From: Thermocoleostomius sinensis A174
GTDB taxonomy: Bacteria; Cyanobacteriota; Cyanobacteriia; Elainellales; Elainellaceae
DNA length: 64,000 bases
Assembly (NCBI RefSeq): GCF_026802175.1
Contig: NZ_CP113797.1
Location: forward strand, 5,185,026-5,249,025
Direction: 5' to 3'
In this document: positions 24,294-30,823 of the stretch, piece by piece
Layout: every line of letters starts with the position of its first letter
Numbering within the stretch: position 1 is the first letter of the stretch
Made by a program: the position numbers and the translations under genes
Notes under the pieces: generated by a model
The model's database searches: none
What the model was told of the DNA's origin: nothing
Seen by the model: only the letters and a program-made list of their open reading frames with translations

Positions 24294-24379
24294 GGCTAAC
24301 GGCACAGTTGAGCCGCCGCAGATATCCTTGAACACTCACCAGCAGTCTTGATGCGGTCGGCTCCAACGAAGGGTTGGAC
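24294..24379 (-). other. attC-type recombination site (attC-B)
   Basis: Minus orientation. R'' reads GTCCAAC (plus-strand GTTGGAC at 24373-24379) and R' reads GTTAGCC (plus-strand GGCTAAC at 24294-24300), 86 bp in all. R'' exactly complements R' of attC-C, and R' complements R'' of attC-A. Confidence 0.93.
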
Positions 24380-24384
24380 TGCGC

Positions 24385-24954
24385 TCACTTACTTTGAGTA
24401 AGCTTACCAAGCAATGTTGCATGTTTAGCTTTCAAAAATTCAAAAGTCTCTATCACTTCCCTTTCAAAATCAACAGGCCAATTAATTTTTGAATGCCATG
24501 AATACTCAACACCTTCTTCTTTCCATCGCTTATGTTGAATTGACCATGAGTTTTGATGATCCAGGAAAGCGACATAGCTATCTGGAAAACGAGTTCCTTC
24601 AATTAAATGCGTTTTAGACGTTAGTAGTTCTTTAATCTGCTCATTTCTAGGTAAAAAAGCTTTTTCAGCCCAAAACAGCCAAGTTTTTAGCTCTTGTTCA
24701 GGAAGCGGCTTACCTTTTATAAAAACATAATCCCTTTTTAGGGTATCAAGGAGATCTTGGTACGTCCGACGAGCTTCATAAATAAGAAAAGCCATTGGAC
24801 CATACAATTCTTCAAGCTGTCTCTCCACGTGCTTTAAAGAAGCTTCAGTTCTTTGCCTTACACGATCGCGCCGATCAGTAAGCACATGATTGACCATCCA
24901 TCCAACAGCACTAACAGCACCAGCTATCAAAGCAACAACTACTGAGGTATCCAT
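24385..24954 (-). CDS. hypothetical membrane-anchored coiled-coil protein, cassette cargo
   Basis: A 189-residue protein with one N-terminal membrane segment (VVVALIAGAVSAVGWMV, residues about 5-21) followed by a basic stop-transfer patch (TDRRDRVRQR) and a helical, probably coiled-coil region (SLKHVERQLEELYGPMAFLI). The rest is helical and charged. The ELYGPM segment recalls a group of short anchored proteins seen near defence genes, but I cannot name a family. Its stop lies five bases before attC-B, and it is the only gene in its cassette. Confidence 0.7.
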   Translation of the reverse strand: MDTSVVVALIAGAVSAVGWMVNHVLTDRRDRVRQRTEASLKHVERQLEELYGPMAFLIYEARRTYQDLLDTLKRDYVFIKGKPLPEQELKTWLFWAEKAFLPRNEQIKELLTSKTHLIEGTRFPDSYVAFLDHQNSWSIQHKRWKEEGVEYSWHSKINWPVDFEREVIETFEFLKAKHATLLGKLTQSK

Positions 24955-25061
24955 ACACGTTATCGATTATCCTTGCTGCCCAGTTCCACATCATTGAAAT
25001 GATTTAACATAGCTTTCCCACTAGCAAATTTGAAATACTGTCTCGACCCGAAAGTAAAGCA

Positions 25062-25149
25062 GTCCAACGTTCGTGCTCACCGGACGCAGACAACCTTTGC
25101 GACTCAGCCAATCAGCTTGGAGCGTTCCGGTGCAGCGCGGTTGTTAGGT
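25062..25149 (-). other. attC-type recombination site (attC-C)
   Basis: Minus orientation. R'' reads ACCTAAC (plus-strand GTTAGGT at 25143-25149) and R' reads GTTGGAC (plus-strand GTCCAAC at 25062-25068). R' complements R'' of attC-B. R'' complements the reconstructed R' of attC-D, which is split by IS copy 3. Confidence 0.92.
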
Positions 25150-25168
25150 TGCGGCTACACCCGTAGGT

Positions 25169-25828
25169 TTAAACAAAACCTTCATCAACTAATTTTCCCT
25201 CCTTGCTAGTAATCTCATGACGCTGCCCTGATCCACCAACAACACGACACCAACTCTCAGAAATCAACTTTGCATTTTTCCCCTCACCATCAATCCAATA
25301 ACTAAACCCACCATACATGCCAGGAACTGGAAACCACATTCGAGGTTGTTCTAGTTCTAGCAACGGTTCTAACTCTGGGAGCCTCAGCCTAGATTTTTGA
25401 ACCAAATCACCTGCTCTACTGAGAATAATTTCGTGGAAGTTAGTTTGAATTTTTTGAAGTATTGTATGAGAAATATGTGTTTTGTAGACTGGCTCTAGTA
25501 AATGAACCAAGCTCTGATATCCCTTTCTCTTTGCAATATCCACTGCTCTTTCATCATCAGCATTCCGTAACGTCCGCCATGCTCCCATGCCTAACATTTT
25601 CTGTACTACTTCTCCTGGCGCATTTCCATGTGCAGCTTGATGGAGAGGAGTGTATAGCGATCGCCCATCAGGACGAGTCACATTGATCAAATCTGGACGC
25701 CCATTAAGAATTTCAAGGGTTTTCTTCCAGTGATATTGTTTTGCGGCATCTGCAAGTGCATGGCGAATCACAACCTCATCGTCCTGAAGCGCCTCTGATT
25801 TAGTGATACCGTCCCATTCAGCAGTCAT
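25169..25828 (-). CDS. ankyrin-repeat domain protein, cassette cargo
   Basis: A 219-residue protein. Ankyrin-like repeats cover about residues 25-110: DAAKQYHWKKTLEILNGRPDLIN, then YTPLHQAAHGNAPGEVVQKML with the TPLHxAA hallmark, then DERAVDIAKRKGYQSLVHLL. The C-terminal half is not ankyrin and carries a strand-rich segment (MWFPVPGMYGGFSYWID) that looks like a separate small domain. The start ATG at 25828 follows AGGGC. Upstream, on the minus strand, lie the cassette's left end and IS copy 3. Ankyrin repeats bind proteins; the partner is unknown. Confidence 0.85.
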   Translation of the reverse strand: MTAEWDGITKSEALQDDEVVIRHALADAAKQYHWKKTLEILNGRPDLINVTRPDGRSLYTPLHQAAHGNAPGEVVQKMLGMGAWRTLRNADDERAVDIAKRKGYQSLVHLLEPVYKTHISHTILQKIQTNFHEIILSRAGDLVQKSRLRLPELEPLLELEQPRMWFPVPGMYGGFSYWIDGEGKNAKLISESWCRVVGGSGQRHEITSKEGKLVDEGFV

Positions 25829-25923
25829 TGCCCTAAGCCCTTAACTAAATCAACTATAAAACTTCCATTTTTCACAGGAAGCTTTCAAACCGTTGTTCCC
25901 CCAGATAACGCAAAGCAACCTAA

Positions 25924-26836
25924 GAGGGTGTTTGAAAAGATTTGAGGTGTCAAATTTATGCCAACCGCCTCACCATAATCCGAATCATGGCAAGGTAGAT
26001 CAAGGTTTCTGATGTCTCTGGTAATAATTCATAGTCTCTGACCAACCGTCTGCATCCCATTAGCCAACCAAAAGTTCGTTCTACCACCCACCTCTTTTTG
26101 AGCAAGCTAAAGCCTTTGGTTTGCTCAGGTCGCAGTACAACTTGCACAATCCAACGACAAACATCCATCACCCACATCAGAAAAGGGGCGCCATCGAACC
26201 CGCCGTCTACCCAAATGGTGATTAAGCGTGAAACCTTTTTCTTCATCCGTTTGACTCGTTTGAGGACACGTTTGCCCCCTTCGCGTTCCCCCAGGTTTGC
26301 CGCACTCACAAACACCCGCAAAACCAGTCCTAACGTATCCACCGTTAAAAATCGTTTGCGTCCTGTAATCAGCTTGCCTCCATCAAAGCCAACTTGTTGA
26401 TGAACTCCTGCTGCACTCTTGATGCTTTGGCTATCGATGATCGCTTCTGATGGACTAGGATAGCGTTGCGCATCGATGCGAACCCACTGGTGCAACTGGT
26501 CATGAATGGAAATCCAGGTGCCGTCCAATCGCCAGTTGCGGAAGTACGTGTACACCGTCTGCCAGGCTGGGAAATCACCAGGTAAAGAACGCCAACGACA
26601 GCCTTCAACCAGAACATAGAGCATGGCATTGAGCACCTCCCACAGGTCAACGCTGCGAGGACGACCACCTGGCTTTGCTGCTGGAATTAATTCACTCAAA
26701 ACCTCATATTGGGCGCGGGTTAGGTTACTGGGATATGCTTTACTCATCTGACTCACTCAGGGCTGTAGATATTTGCTATTCGCAGCCTACACTGAGTGAG
26801 CTTTTTTACGACCTTCCTGGCTTCTCAAACACCCTC
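25924..26836 (-). mobile_element. IS5-family insertion sequence, copy 3 (913 bp), inside an attC box
   Basis: Complete, with TAA duplications at 25921-25923 and 26837-26839. The restored target reads ACC-TAA-C, which is the R' core box of attC-D. Insertion therefore split an integron recombination site between its R' box and the next cassette. Confidence 0.95.
25956..26756 (-). CDS. IS5 family transposase (copy 3)
   Basis: A 266-residue DDE transposase, identical to the other three copies. It faces away from the toxin-antitoxin cassette and toward the ankyrin gene. Confidence 0.95.
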   Translation of the reverse strand: MSQMSKAYPSNLTRAQYEVLSELIPAAKPGGRPRSVDLWEVLNAMLYVLVEGCRWRSLPGDFPAWQTVYTYFRNWRLDGTWISIHDQLHQWVRIDAQRYPSPSEAIIDSQSIKSAAGVHQQVGFDGGKLITGRKRFLTVDTLGLVLRVFVSAANLGEREGGKRVLKRVKRMKKKVSRLITIWVDGGFDGAPFLMWVMDVCRWIVQVVLRPEQTKGFSLLKKRWVVERTFGWLMGCRRLVRDYELLPETSETLIYLAMIRIMVRRLA

Positions 26837-26920
26837 TAACGTTCCCAATCACCCGCCGCAGACAACCTCGAACACTTACAGACAGACTTTCGGCGGTCGG
26901 GTGCATTGGGGTTGTTATGC
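26837..26920 (-). other. attC-type recombination site (attC-D), R' box split by IS copy 3
   Basis: Minus orientation. R'' reads GCATAAC (plus-strand GTTATGC at 26914-26920). R' would read GTTAGGT once ACC (25918-25920) and TAAC (26837-26840) are rejoined. The arms CACCCGCCGCAGAC and CGGCGGTCGGGTG pair. R'' complements R' of attC-E. Confidence 0.88.
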
Positions 26921-26927
26921 CGTGCTG

Positions 26928-27197
26928 CTACAACTGCTCCAACAATCTGTCGTATTCTGCGTGAGAACCTACCCAAAACCAAATCACTGTATCTCCATCT
27001 AATTGCCCAACCGCTCGATAACTTTTGCTAATACGGGCAGAGTAGATCGGCAACACCGGATGAACCTTCTTGAAGCGTAGACTTGGATAGCTTGAGTCTT
27101 CCTTAAACTGACGATACGCTGCACGGGCTTGCTCTTGAACCTGTCTAGGTAAATTAGCGAATAGTTTACGAAACTCGGTAGTAGTGCGCGATTTCAC
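26928..27197 (-). CDS. RelE/ParE-superfamily toxin, cassette cargo
   Basis: An 89-residue protein with the RelE/ParE fold pattern: an N-terminal basic helix pair (TEFRKLFANLPRQVQEQARAAYRQF), then SLRFKKVHPVLPIYSARIS, then the strand YRAVGQLDGDTVIWFWVGSH and a short final helix. These toxins cut mRNA at the ribosome or target gyrase; this one looks closer to the mRNase type because of HAEYDRLL at the end. Its ATG overlaps the TGA of the antitoxin (ATGA), so the two are translationally coupled. The stop is eight bases before the R'' box of attC-D. Confidence 0.85.
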   Translation of the reverse strand: MKSRTTTEFRKLFANLPRQVQEQARAAYRQFKEDSSYPSLRFKKVHPVLPIYSARISKSYRAVGQLDGDTVIWFWVGSHAEYDRLLEQL

Positions 27198-27412
27198 AGT
27201 GTCTCTGGGTCAAGTTCTTGGGTTTGACCTGCATGATATTCAGCTATTGCAGAAGCAGCCAGTTTTGCAAGAATATTCGGTGAGCGAGAGAATGATTCAT
27301 CCCAACGCCGATCGTCCTCTATCTCTTCCAAAATCATTGCAGCGATCGCATCCTGTTCGCTTTCAGGTAAGGCTTGTAACCTGGCGATTGCTCGTTCAAG
27401 CAACTCAGTCAT
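27194..27412 (-). CDS. antitoxin partner of the RelE-like protein, cassette cargo
   Basis: About 72 residues: TELLERAIARLQALPESEQDAIAAMILEEIEDD, then a flexible tail ending QTQELDPETL. This is the pattern of cyanobacterial antitoxins paired with RelE/HigB-like toxins, with an N-terminal helical part and a C-terminal toxin-binding tail. I chose the ATG at 27412, with GGAG seven bases upstream; a GTG at 27430 lies further up. It overlaps the toxin gene by 4 bp. It probably autoregulates the pair. Confidence 0.8.
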   Translation of the reverse strand: MTELLERAIARLQALPESEQDAIAAMILEEIEDDRRWDESFSRSPNILAKLAASAIAEYHAGQTQELDPETL

Positions 27413-27442
27413 CGCTACTCCACTCAGCACTTCATACTTACC

Positions 27443-27913
27443 CTATCTATTATCGCTGCTCTCAGGTAGAGTGAGCATAGCCCGAACACGCTCTTGAAAT
27501 GCGGGCAAACCGCCCTGATTTTGCCAGTGTTGCTGAAAAGTGGGCATTGTTTCCAGAAACATCACGTCGCCACCCTGAAGCCTAACTGGGTAACCAAATA
27601 CTTCATCCGCTTTTGCAGAATTAGGGAGATTATTCCAATCAATTACCCAAAGCACTTCAACGATTCGATAGATATTGAAATCACCTTGCCACTTTTCACG
27701 TTCTGGCTTGTAATCAAGTACTTCTACAAGGTGCGTAACATAGCCACCTTGCCGAAGTAATATTAGATCTCCTCGCTGTGGTTTGCTGGCATTACCTTCG
27801 TCATCTTTCCAAGCCAACTTAAAGAGGCTTCCAGGCTTAAAAACTTGGTAAGCCCAAGACTCCTGACCCATTGGTTTGATATTCTTCGTCCACTTCAGGT
27901 TTTGTAAGTTCAT
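27443..27913 (-). CDS. hypothetical protein, possible PUA/EVE-like fold, cassette cargo
   Basis: A 156-residue soluble protein. The central strand-rich part, KPQRGDLILLRQGGYVTHLVEVLD then FNIYRIVEVLWVIDW, resembles the beta-barrel of PUA/EVE-type nucleotide- or modified-base-binding domains, but I cannot confirm this by eye. It is the first gene of a three-gene cassette (with the antitoxin-toxin pair) between attC-E and attC-D. The leader before its ATG carries the conserved hairpin at 27958-27972. The 30-bp gap to the antitoxin suggests co-transcription. Confidence 0.6.
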   Translation of the reverse strand: MNLQNLKWTKNIKPMGQESWAYQVFKPGSLFKLAWKDDEGNASKPQRGDLILLRQGGYVTHLVEVLDYKPEREKWQGDFNIYRIVEVLWVIDWNNLPNSAKADEVFGYPVRLQGGDVMFLETMPTFQQHWQNQGGLPAFQERVRAMLTLPESSDNR

Positions 27914-27957
27914 GTATTGACTTCAACTTGAACACTAACAAGTTAACTTTCGGTTAC

Positions 27958-27972
27958 GTCCTAACCAAGGAC
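27958..27972. promoter_or_regulatory. conserved hairpin in cassette leader (copy 2)
   Basis: GTCCT-AACCA-AGGAC, placed just inside the cassette after the R' box GTTATGC of attC-E. Compared with 23171-23185, one C:G pair is replaced by T:A with pairing kept, which is covariation. Loop and flanks are identical. Confidence 0.55.
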
Positions 27973-27978
27973 TAAGCG

Positions 27979-28064
27979 GCATAACGGCAAAGCTCACTGG
28001 CTGCCGATACCCTTTGCACCCTTGCCAGCACAAACCAGCAGTCCAGTGCAGCGCAGTGTTAGCC
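27979..28064 (-). other. attC-type recombination site (attC-E)
   Basis: Minus orientation. R'' reads GGCTAAC (plus-strand GTTAGCC at 28058-28064) and R' reads GTTATGC (plus-strand GCATAAC at 27979-27985), 86 bp in all. R' complements R'' of attC-D. No site was found beyond the genes at 28.1-29.0 kb. Confidence 0.92.
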
Positions 28065-28075
28065 TGCGGAACTAA

Positions 28076-28423
28076 CTAGGGTTCAGCTTCAATCCAACCC
28101 CTTACGATCTCTATCGGTACGCTAACAAATGGGTTGTTAGTCAGCACCTTGACGAGTTCATATCCACCTGCTTTTGCAGAACTTAGAAAACGGGCTTTCA
28201 GAGTTGGGTTCTCCCTCATCTTTTGTTGAAGCTCCATTTGGAAAACAGTTTGTTTCTGAATTTCTGATGCTTTGGGATATTTTTGCTGCAATTGATCCAA
28301 GATCTCTGCCACAACCTCAGCAACATTCTGATCTGCTGAATCAATATGATTGTGAATAACAGAGTTGTCTCTGTTTGCCGTTCCCTTAAATGAACCACCA
28401 ACGTTAATAGATCTATTTTGCAT
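28076..28423 (-). CDS. hypothetical protein with N-terminal GG-x3-GN motif, cassette cargo
   Basis: A 115-residue protein that opens INVGGSFKGTANRDNSVI, the same glycine/asparagine-rich motif found at the C-terminus of the protein encoded just upstream (IRVGGDMSGNAVTGDNNRIN). The rest is helical (VAEVVAEILDQLQQKYPKAS and onward) and ends with a short hydrophobic segment. Motifs of this kind occur as connectors in bacterial conflict and signalling proteins, so the two products may interact. The gap to the upstream gene is 32 bp. The stop is 11 bases before attC-E. Confidence 0.65.
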   Translation of the reverse strand: MQNRSINVGGSFKGTANRDNSVIHNHIDSADQNVAEVVAEILDQLQQKYPKASEIQKQTVFQMELQQKMRENPTLKARFLSSAKAGGYELVKVLTNNPFVSVPIEIVRGWIEAEP

Positions 28424-28455
28424 CTCTATTCAACTCCCTGTTACTTTCGAGTTCC

Positions 28456-28983
28456 CTAATTAATTCGATTGTTGTCACCTGTTACGGCATTACCACTCAT
28501 GTCTCCTCCAACTCTAATAGAGTTGTCTTGCCGCAGATCGAAAGTGTAAGAGGATAAACTTATAAGATCATCCATATAGTCATGTATCTTTTGAGAAATT
28601 TCTCTCAGAAAAGCTTCGTTTCGACTGATCAGTAATGCCTTGCTTGAGGAAGCGGTTTCTAATATAAGAGCATATTCTTTTGGTTTCATCTCTCGTTCTA
28701 GGACGATCAGAACCACCAAGACAATCAATATGAGTAAAGCATATTGCCAATAGGCTGCAATAAATCCAATTACAAGAAGTCCAATGAATGCTGCACCACC
28801 AGAATCTGCATTACTCGATTTGTTATTGTTTTGAGAAGAACCTTCAGGTAATCGAAAGAAATACTTAGGTTTGATCTTGTGTACTCCGACCCTCGTAATG
28901 TTGCGTAGCTGGTAGGTTTGGTCACCTAGCCTTATTACGTTTCTTGTGATTTTCAGTTCATCTGGCTTGTCTTCTCGCAGCAT
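28456..28983 (-). CDS. DUF6232-like membrane protein, cassette cargo
   Basis: A 175-residue protein. The N-terminal beta domain (IRLGDQTYQLRNITRVGVHKI) matches the DUF6232 pattern, a PH-like domain followed by membrane helices (AAFIGLLVIGFIAAYWQ and ALLILIVLVVLIVLE, residues about 65-98) and a second soluble part (YALILETASSSKALLISR). It ends with SIRVGGDMSGNAVTGDNN, a motif shared with the next gene. The ATG at 28983 is 42 bp from IS copy 4, which inserted into its promoter region with TAA duplications. It is the outermost gene of the cassette array on this side. Confidence 0.7.
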   Translation of the reverse strand: MLREDKPDELKITRNVIRLGDQTYQLRNITRVGVHKIKPKYFFRLPEGSSQNNNKSSNADSGGAAFIGLLVIGFIAAYWQYALLILIVLVVLIVLEREMKPKEYALILETASSSKALLISRNEAFLREISQKIHDYMDDLISLSSYTFDLRQDNSIRVGGDMSGNAVTGDNNRIN

Positions 28984-29024
28984 ATTAGTTGTGATAAGTG
29001 ATTGCTATATTTACTCGAATCTAA

Positions 29025-29937
29025 GAGGGTGTTTGAAAAGATTTGAGGTGTCAAATTTATGCCAACCGCCTCACCATAATCCGAATCATGGCAAGGTAGA
29101 TCAAGGTTTCTGATGTCTCTGGTAATAATTCATAGTCTCTGACCAACCGTCTGCATCCCATTAGCCAACCAAAAGTTCGTTCTACCACCCACCTCTTTTT
29201 GAGCAAGCTAAAGCCTTTGGTTTGCTCAGGTCGCAGTACAACTTGCACAATCCAACGACAAACATCCATCACCCACATCAGAAAAGGGGCGCCATCGAAC
29301 CCGCCGTCTACCCAAATGGTGATTAAGCGTGAAACCTTTTTCTTCATCCGTTTGACTCGTTTGAGGACACGTTTGCCCCCTTCGCGTTCCCCCAGGTTTG
29401 CCGCACTCACAAACACCCGCAAAACCAGTCCTAACGTATCCACCGTTAAAAATCGTTTGCGTCCTGTAATCAGCTTGCCTCCATCAAAGCCAACTTGTTG
29501 ATGAACTCCTGCTGCACTCTTGATGCTTTGGCTATCGATGATCGCTTCTGATGGACTAGGATAGCGTTGCGCATCGATGCGAACCCACTGGTGCAACTGG
29601 TCATGAATGGAAATCCAGGTGCCGTCCAATCGCCAGTTGCGGAAGTACGTGTACACCGTCTGCCAGGCTGGGAAATCACCAGGTAAAGAACGCCAACGAC
29701 AGCCTTCAACCAGAACATAGAGCATGGCATTGAGCACCTCCCACAGGTCAACGCTGCGAGGACGACCACCTGGCTTTGCTGCTGGAATTAATTCACTCAA
29801 AACCTCATATTGGGCGCGGGTTAGGTTACTGGGATATGCTTTACTCATCTGACTCACTCAGGGCTGTAGATATTTGCTATTCGCAGCCTACACTGAGTGA
29901 GCTTTTTTACGACCTTCCTGGCTTCTCAAACACCCTC
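29025..29937 (-). mobile_element. IS5-family insertion sequence, copy 4 (913 bp)
   Basis: Complete, with TAA duplications at 29022-29024 and 29938-29940. It lies between the last cassette gene and a stretch of gene fragments, so it marks the edge of the array. Minus orientation. Confidence 0.95.
29057..29857 (-). CDS. IS5 family transposase (copy 4)
   Basis: A 266-residue DDE transposase, identical to copies 1-3. Its direction is the same as the DUF6232 gene, so read-through from the IS could drive that gene. Confidence 0.95.
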   Translation of the reverse strand: MSQMSKAYPSNLTRAQYEVLSELIPAAKPGGRPRSVDLWEVLNAMLYVLVEGCRWRSLPGDFPAWQTVYTYFRNWRLDGTWISIHDQLHQWVRIDAQRYPSPSEAIIDSQSIKSAAGVHQQVGFDGGKLITGRKRFLTVDTLGLVLRVFVSAANLGEREGGKRVLKRVKRMKKKVSRLITIWVDGGFDGAPFLMWVMDVCRWIVQVVLRPEQTKGFSLLKKRWVVERTFGWLMGCRRLVRDYELLPETSETLIYLAMIRIMVRRLA

Positions 29938-30053
29938 TAAGCTCTCATCTACGCTATTGATGCATTGAGATTGCAATTCATCATTCCAACTGCAAAATGC
30001 AGCGGATGTCGTTAAAAAACGATTGAAAGTGCCGAAGCTGCCGTTGGAGAAGC

Positions 30054-30125
30054 GACTGCTACACGAGTTGGCAGACCGGGGGCGATCGCCGTCACCAGGT
30101 TGACCACCCCGACTAAACCCGTCAA
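30054..30125 (-). pseudogene. fragment of an MprF-like (DUF2156) gene
   Basis: The minus frame reads LTGLVGVVNLVTAIAPGLPT, closely similar to LTGIVGLVNLVSAVTPRVAA at the start of the MprF-like gene at 63063. Only this N-terminal membrane segment is left; both ends run into unrelated sequence. It abuts a glycosyltransferase fragment on the other strand. Confidence 0.55.
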
Positions 30126-30128
30126 CAT

Positions 30129-30260
30129 TACGATGCCTACGGGATGGCCGGACGACACTGGGTCAGGACACGGTTTAACTATGCCACGATCGCGGCTCAG
30201 ACACAAAAACTCTATCGATCGCTGCTTTCAGAACCGCTTGGGGAGATGTTATGCGATTAA
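30129..30260 (+). pseudogene. 3' fragment of a family 4 glycosyltransferase
   Basis: 44 codons ending in TAA: YGMAGRHWVRTRFNYATIAA, then QTQKLYRSLLSE. This is the usual C-terminal helix of group 1 (GT4) glycosyltransferases (AGRxWVxxRFxxxxIAxQTxxLYRSLL). No upstream part remains; the sequence before it is a fragment of another gene on the opposite strand. Confidence 0.65.
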
Positions 30261-30343
30261 GATCGTGAATCTGATTAAGATTTCTTAGAAAACTTAAAAT
30301 TGCTCAAATTTCAGAAAAACGTGAATGACAAGGAGCGTACGCG

Positions 30344-30645
30344 ATGAAAGCCATCACGAATCTGGTTACAATGGTTATGCTACTGGGAATGCTGAATCTC
30401 GGCGCAGTTATACCTGCCGCTGCTGACTCATTACTTGCTGAAGAATCGGTAATTGAAGCGAGTGATTTTAATTCAAGTTCGGCTTTTTCTGCGGTGATAT
30501 TGCTCAACTGCAAAGGGTTGCTAACCAGCTTCAGCAGACCTGGGGTCCGCTTCGCCCTGCGATTCAAGCCTACGGTAACGTAGATCTGCTGCAAAAGGGA
30601 GACACCTTAGTTTCGCTGGTGGCCATGTCACGCTATTGCCATTGA
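30344..30645 (+). pseudogene. decayed paralogue of the secreted protein at 61998
   Basis: A good start (GGAG nearby) opens a signal peptide, MKAITNLVTMVMLLGMLNLG then VIPAAADS. After about 50 codons the informative reading moves to another frame, which gives IAQLQRVANQLQQTWGPLRP and ends at TGA 30643-30645. That segment matches MAQLQSTASQIEQTWSALRP in the 259-residue protein at 61998-62777. The middle of the protein is missing, so this is a deletion-plus-frameshift relic. Confidence 0.6.
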
Positions 30646-30823
30646 GCTAACGCAACTTTGCCATAGTTTCTCAGTACCTTTAGTCCTATTCAAACAAAAT
30701 ATCCTATTGCCAACCTGGCTAATACTGCATTTTGACTACGAAACAAACTGACTACCGAACCAAAACATTGTTTTGTCATGATTCAGCGTGTTTCAGCTTA
30801 TTTTTCACCACTGGAGAATTCCT

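Noticed and set aside
13708-28064. Integron integrase gene (intI) inside the array
   Set aside because: No tyrosine recombinase motifs (R...HxLRH...Y) appear in any long frame in the window; the array is therefore called integrase-less here.
30640-30823. Pho box upstream of pstS
   Set aside because: I searched for the 8-bp direct repeats (CTTAACCT-like) and found none convincing.
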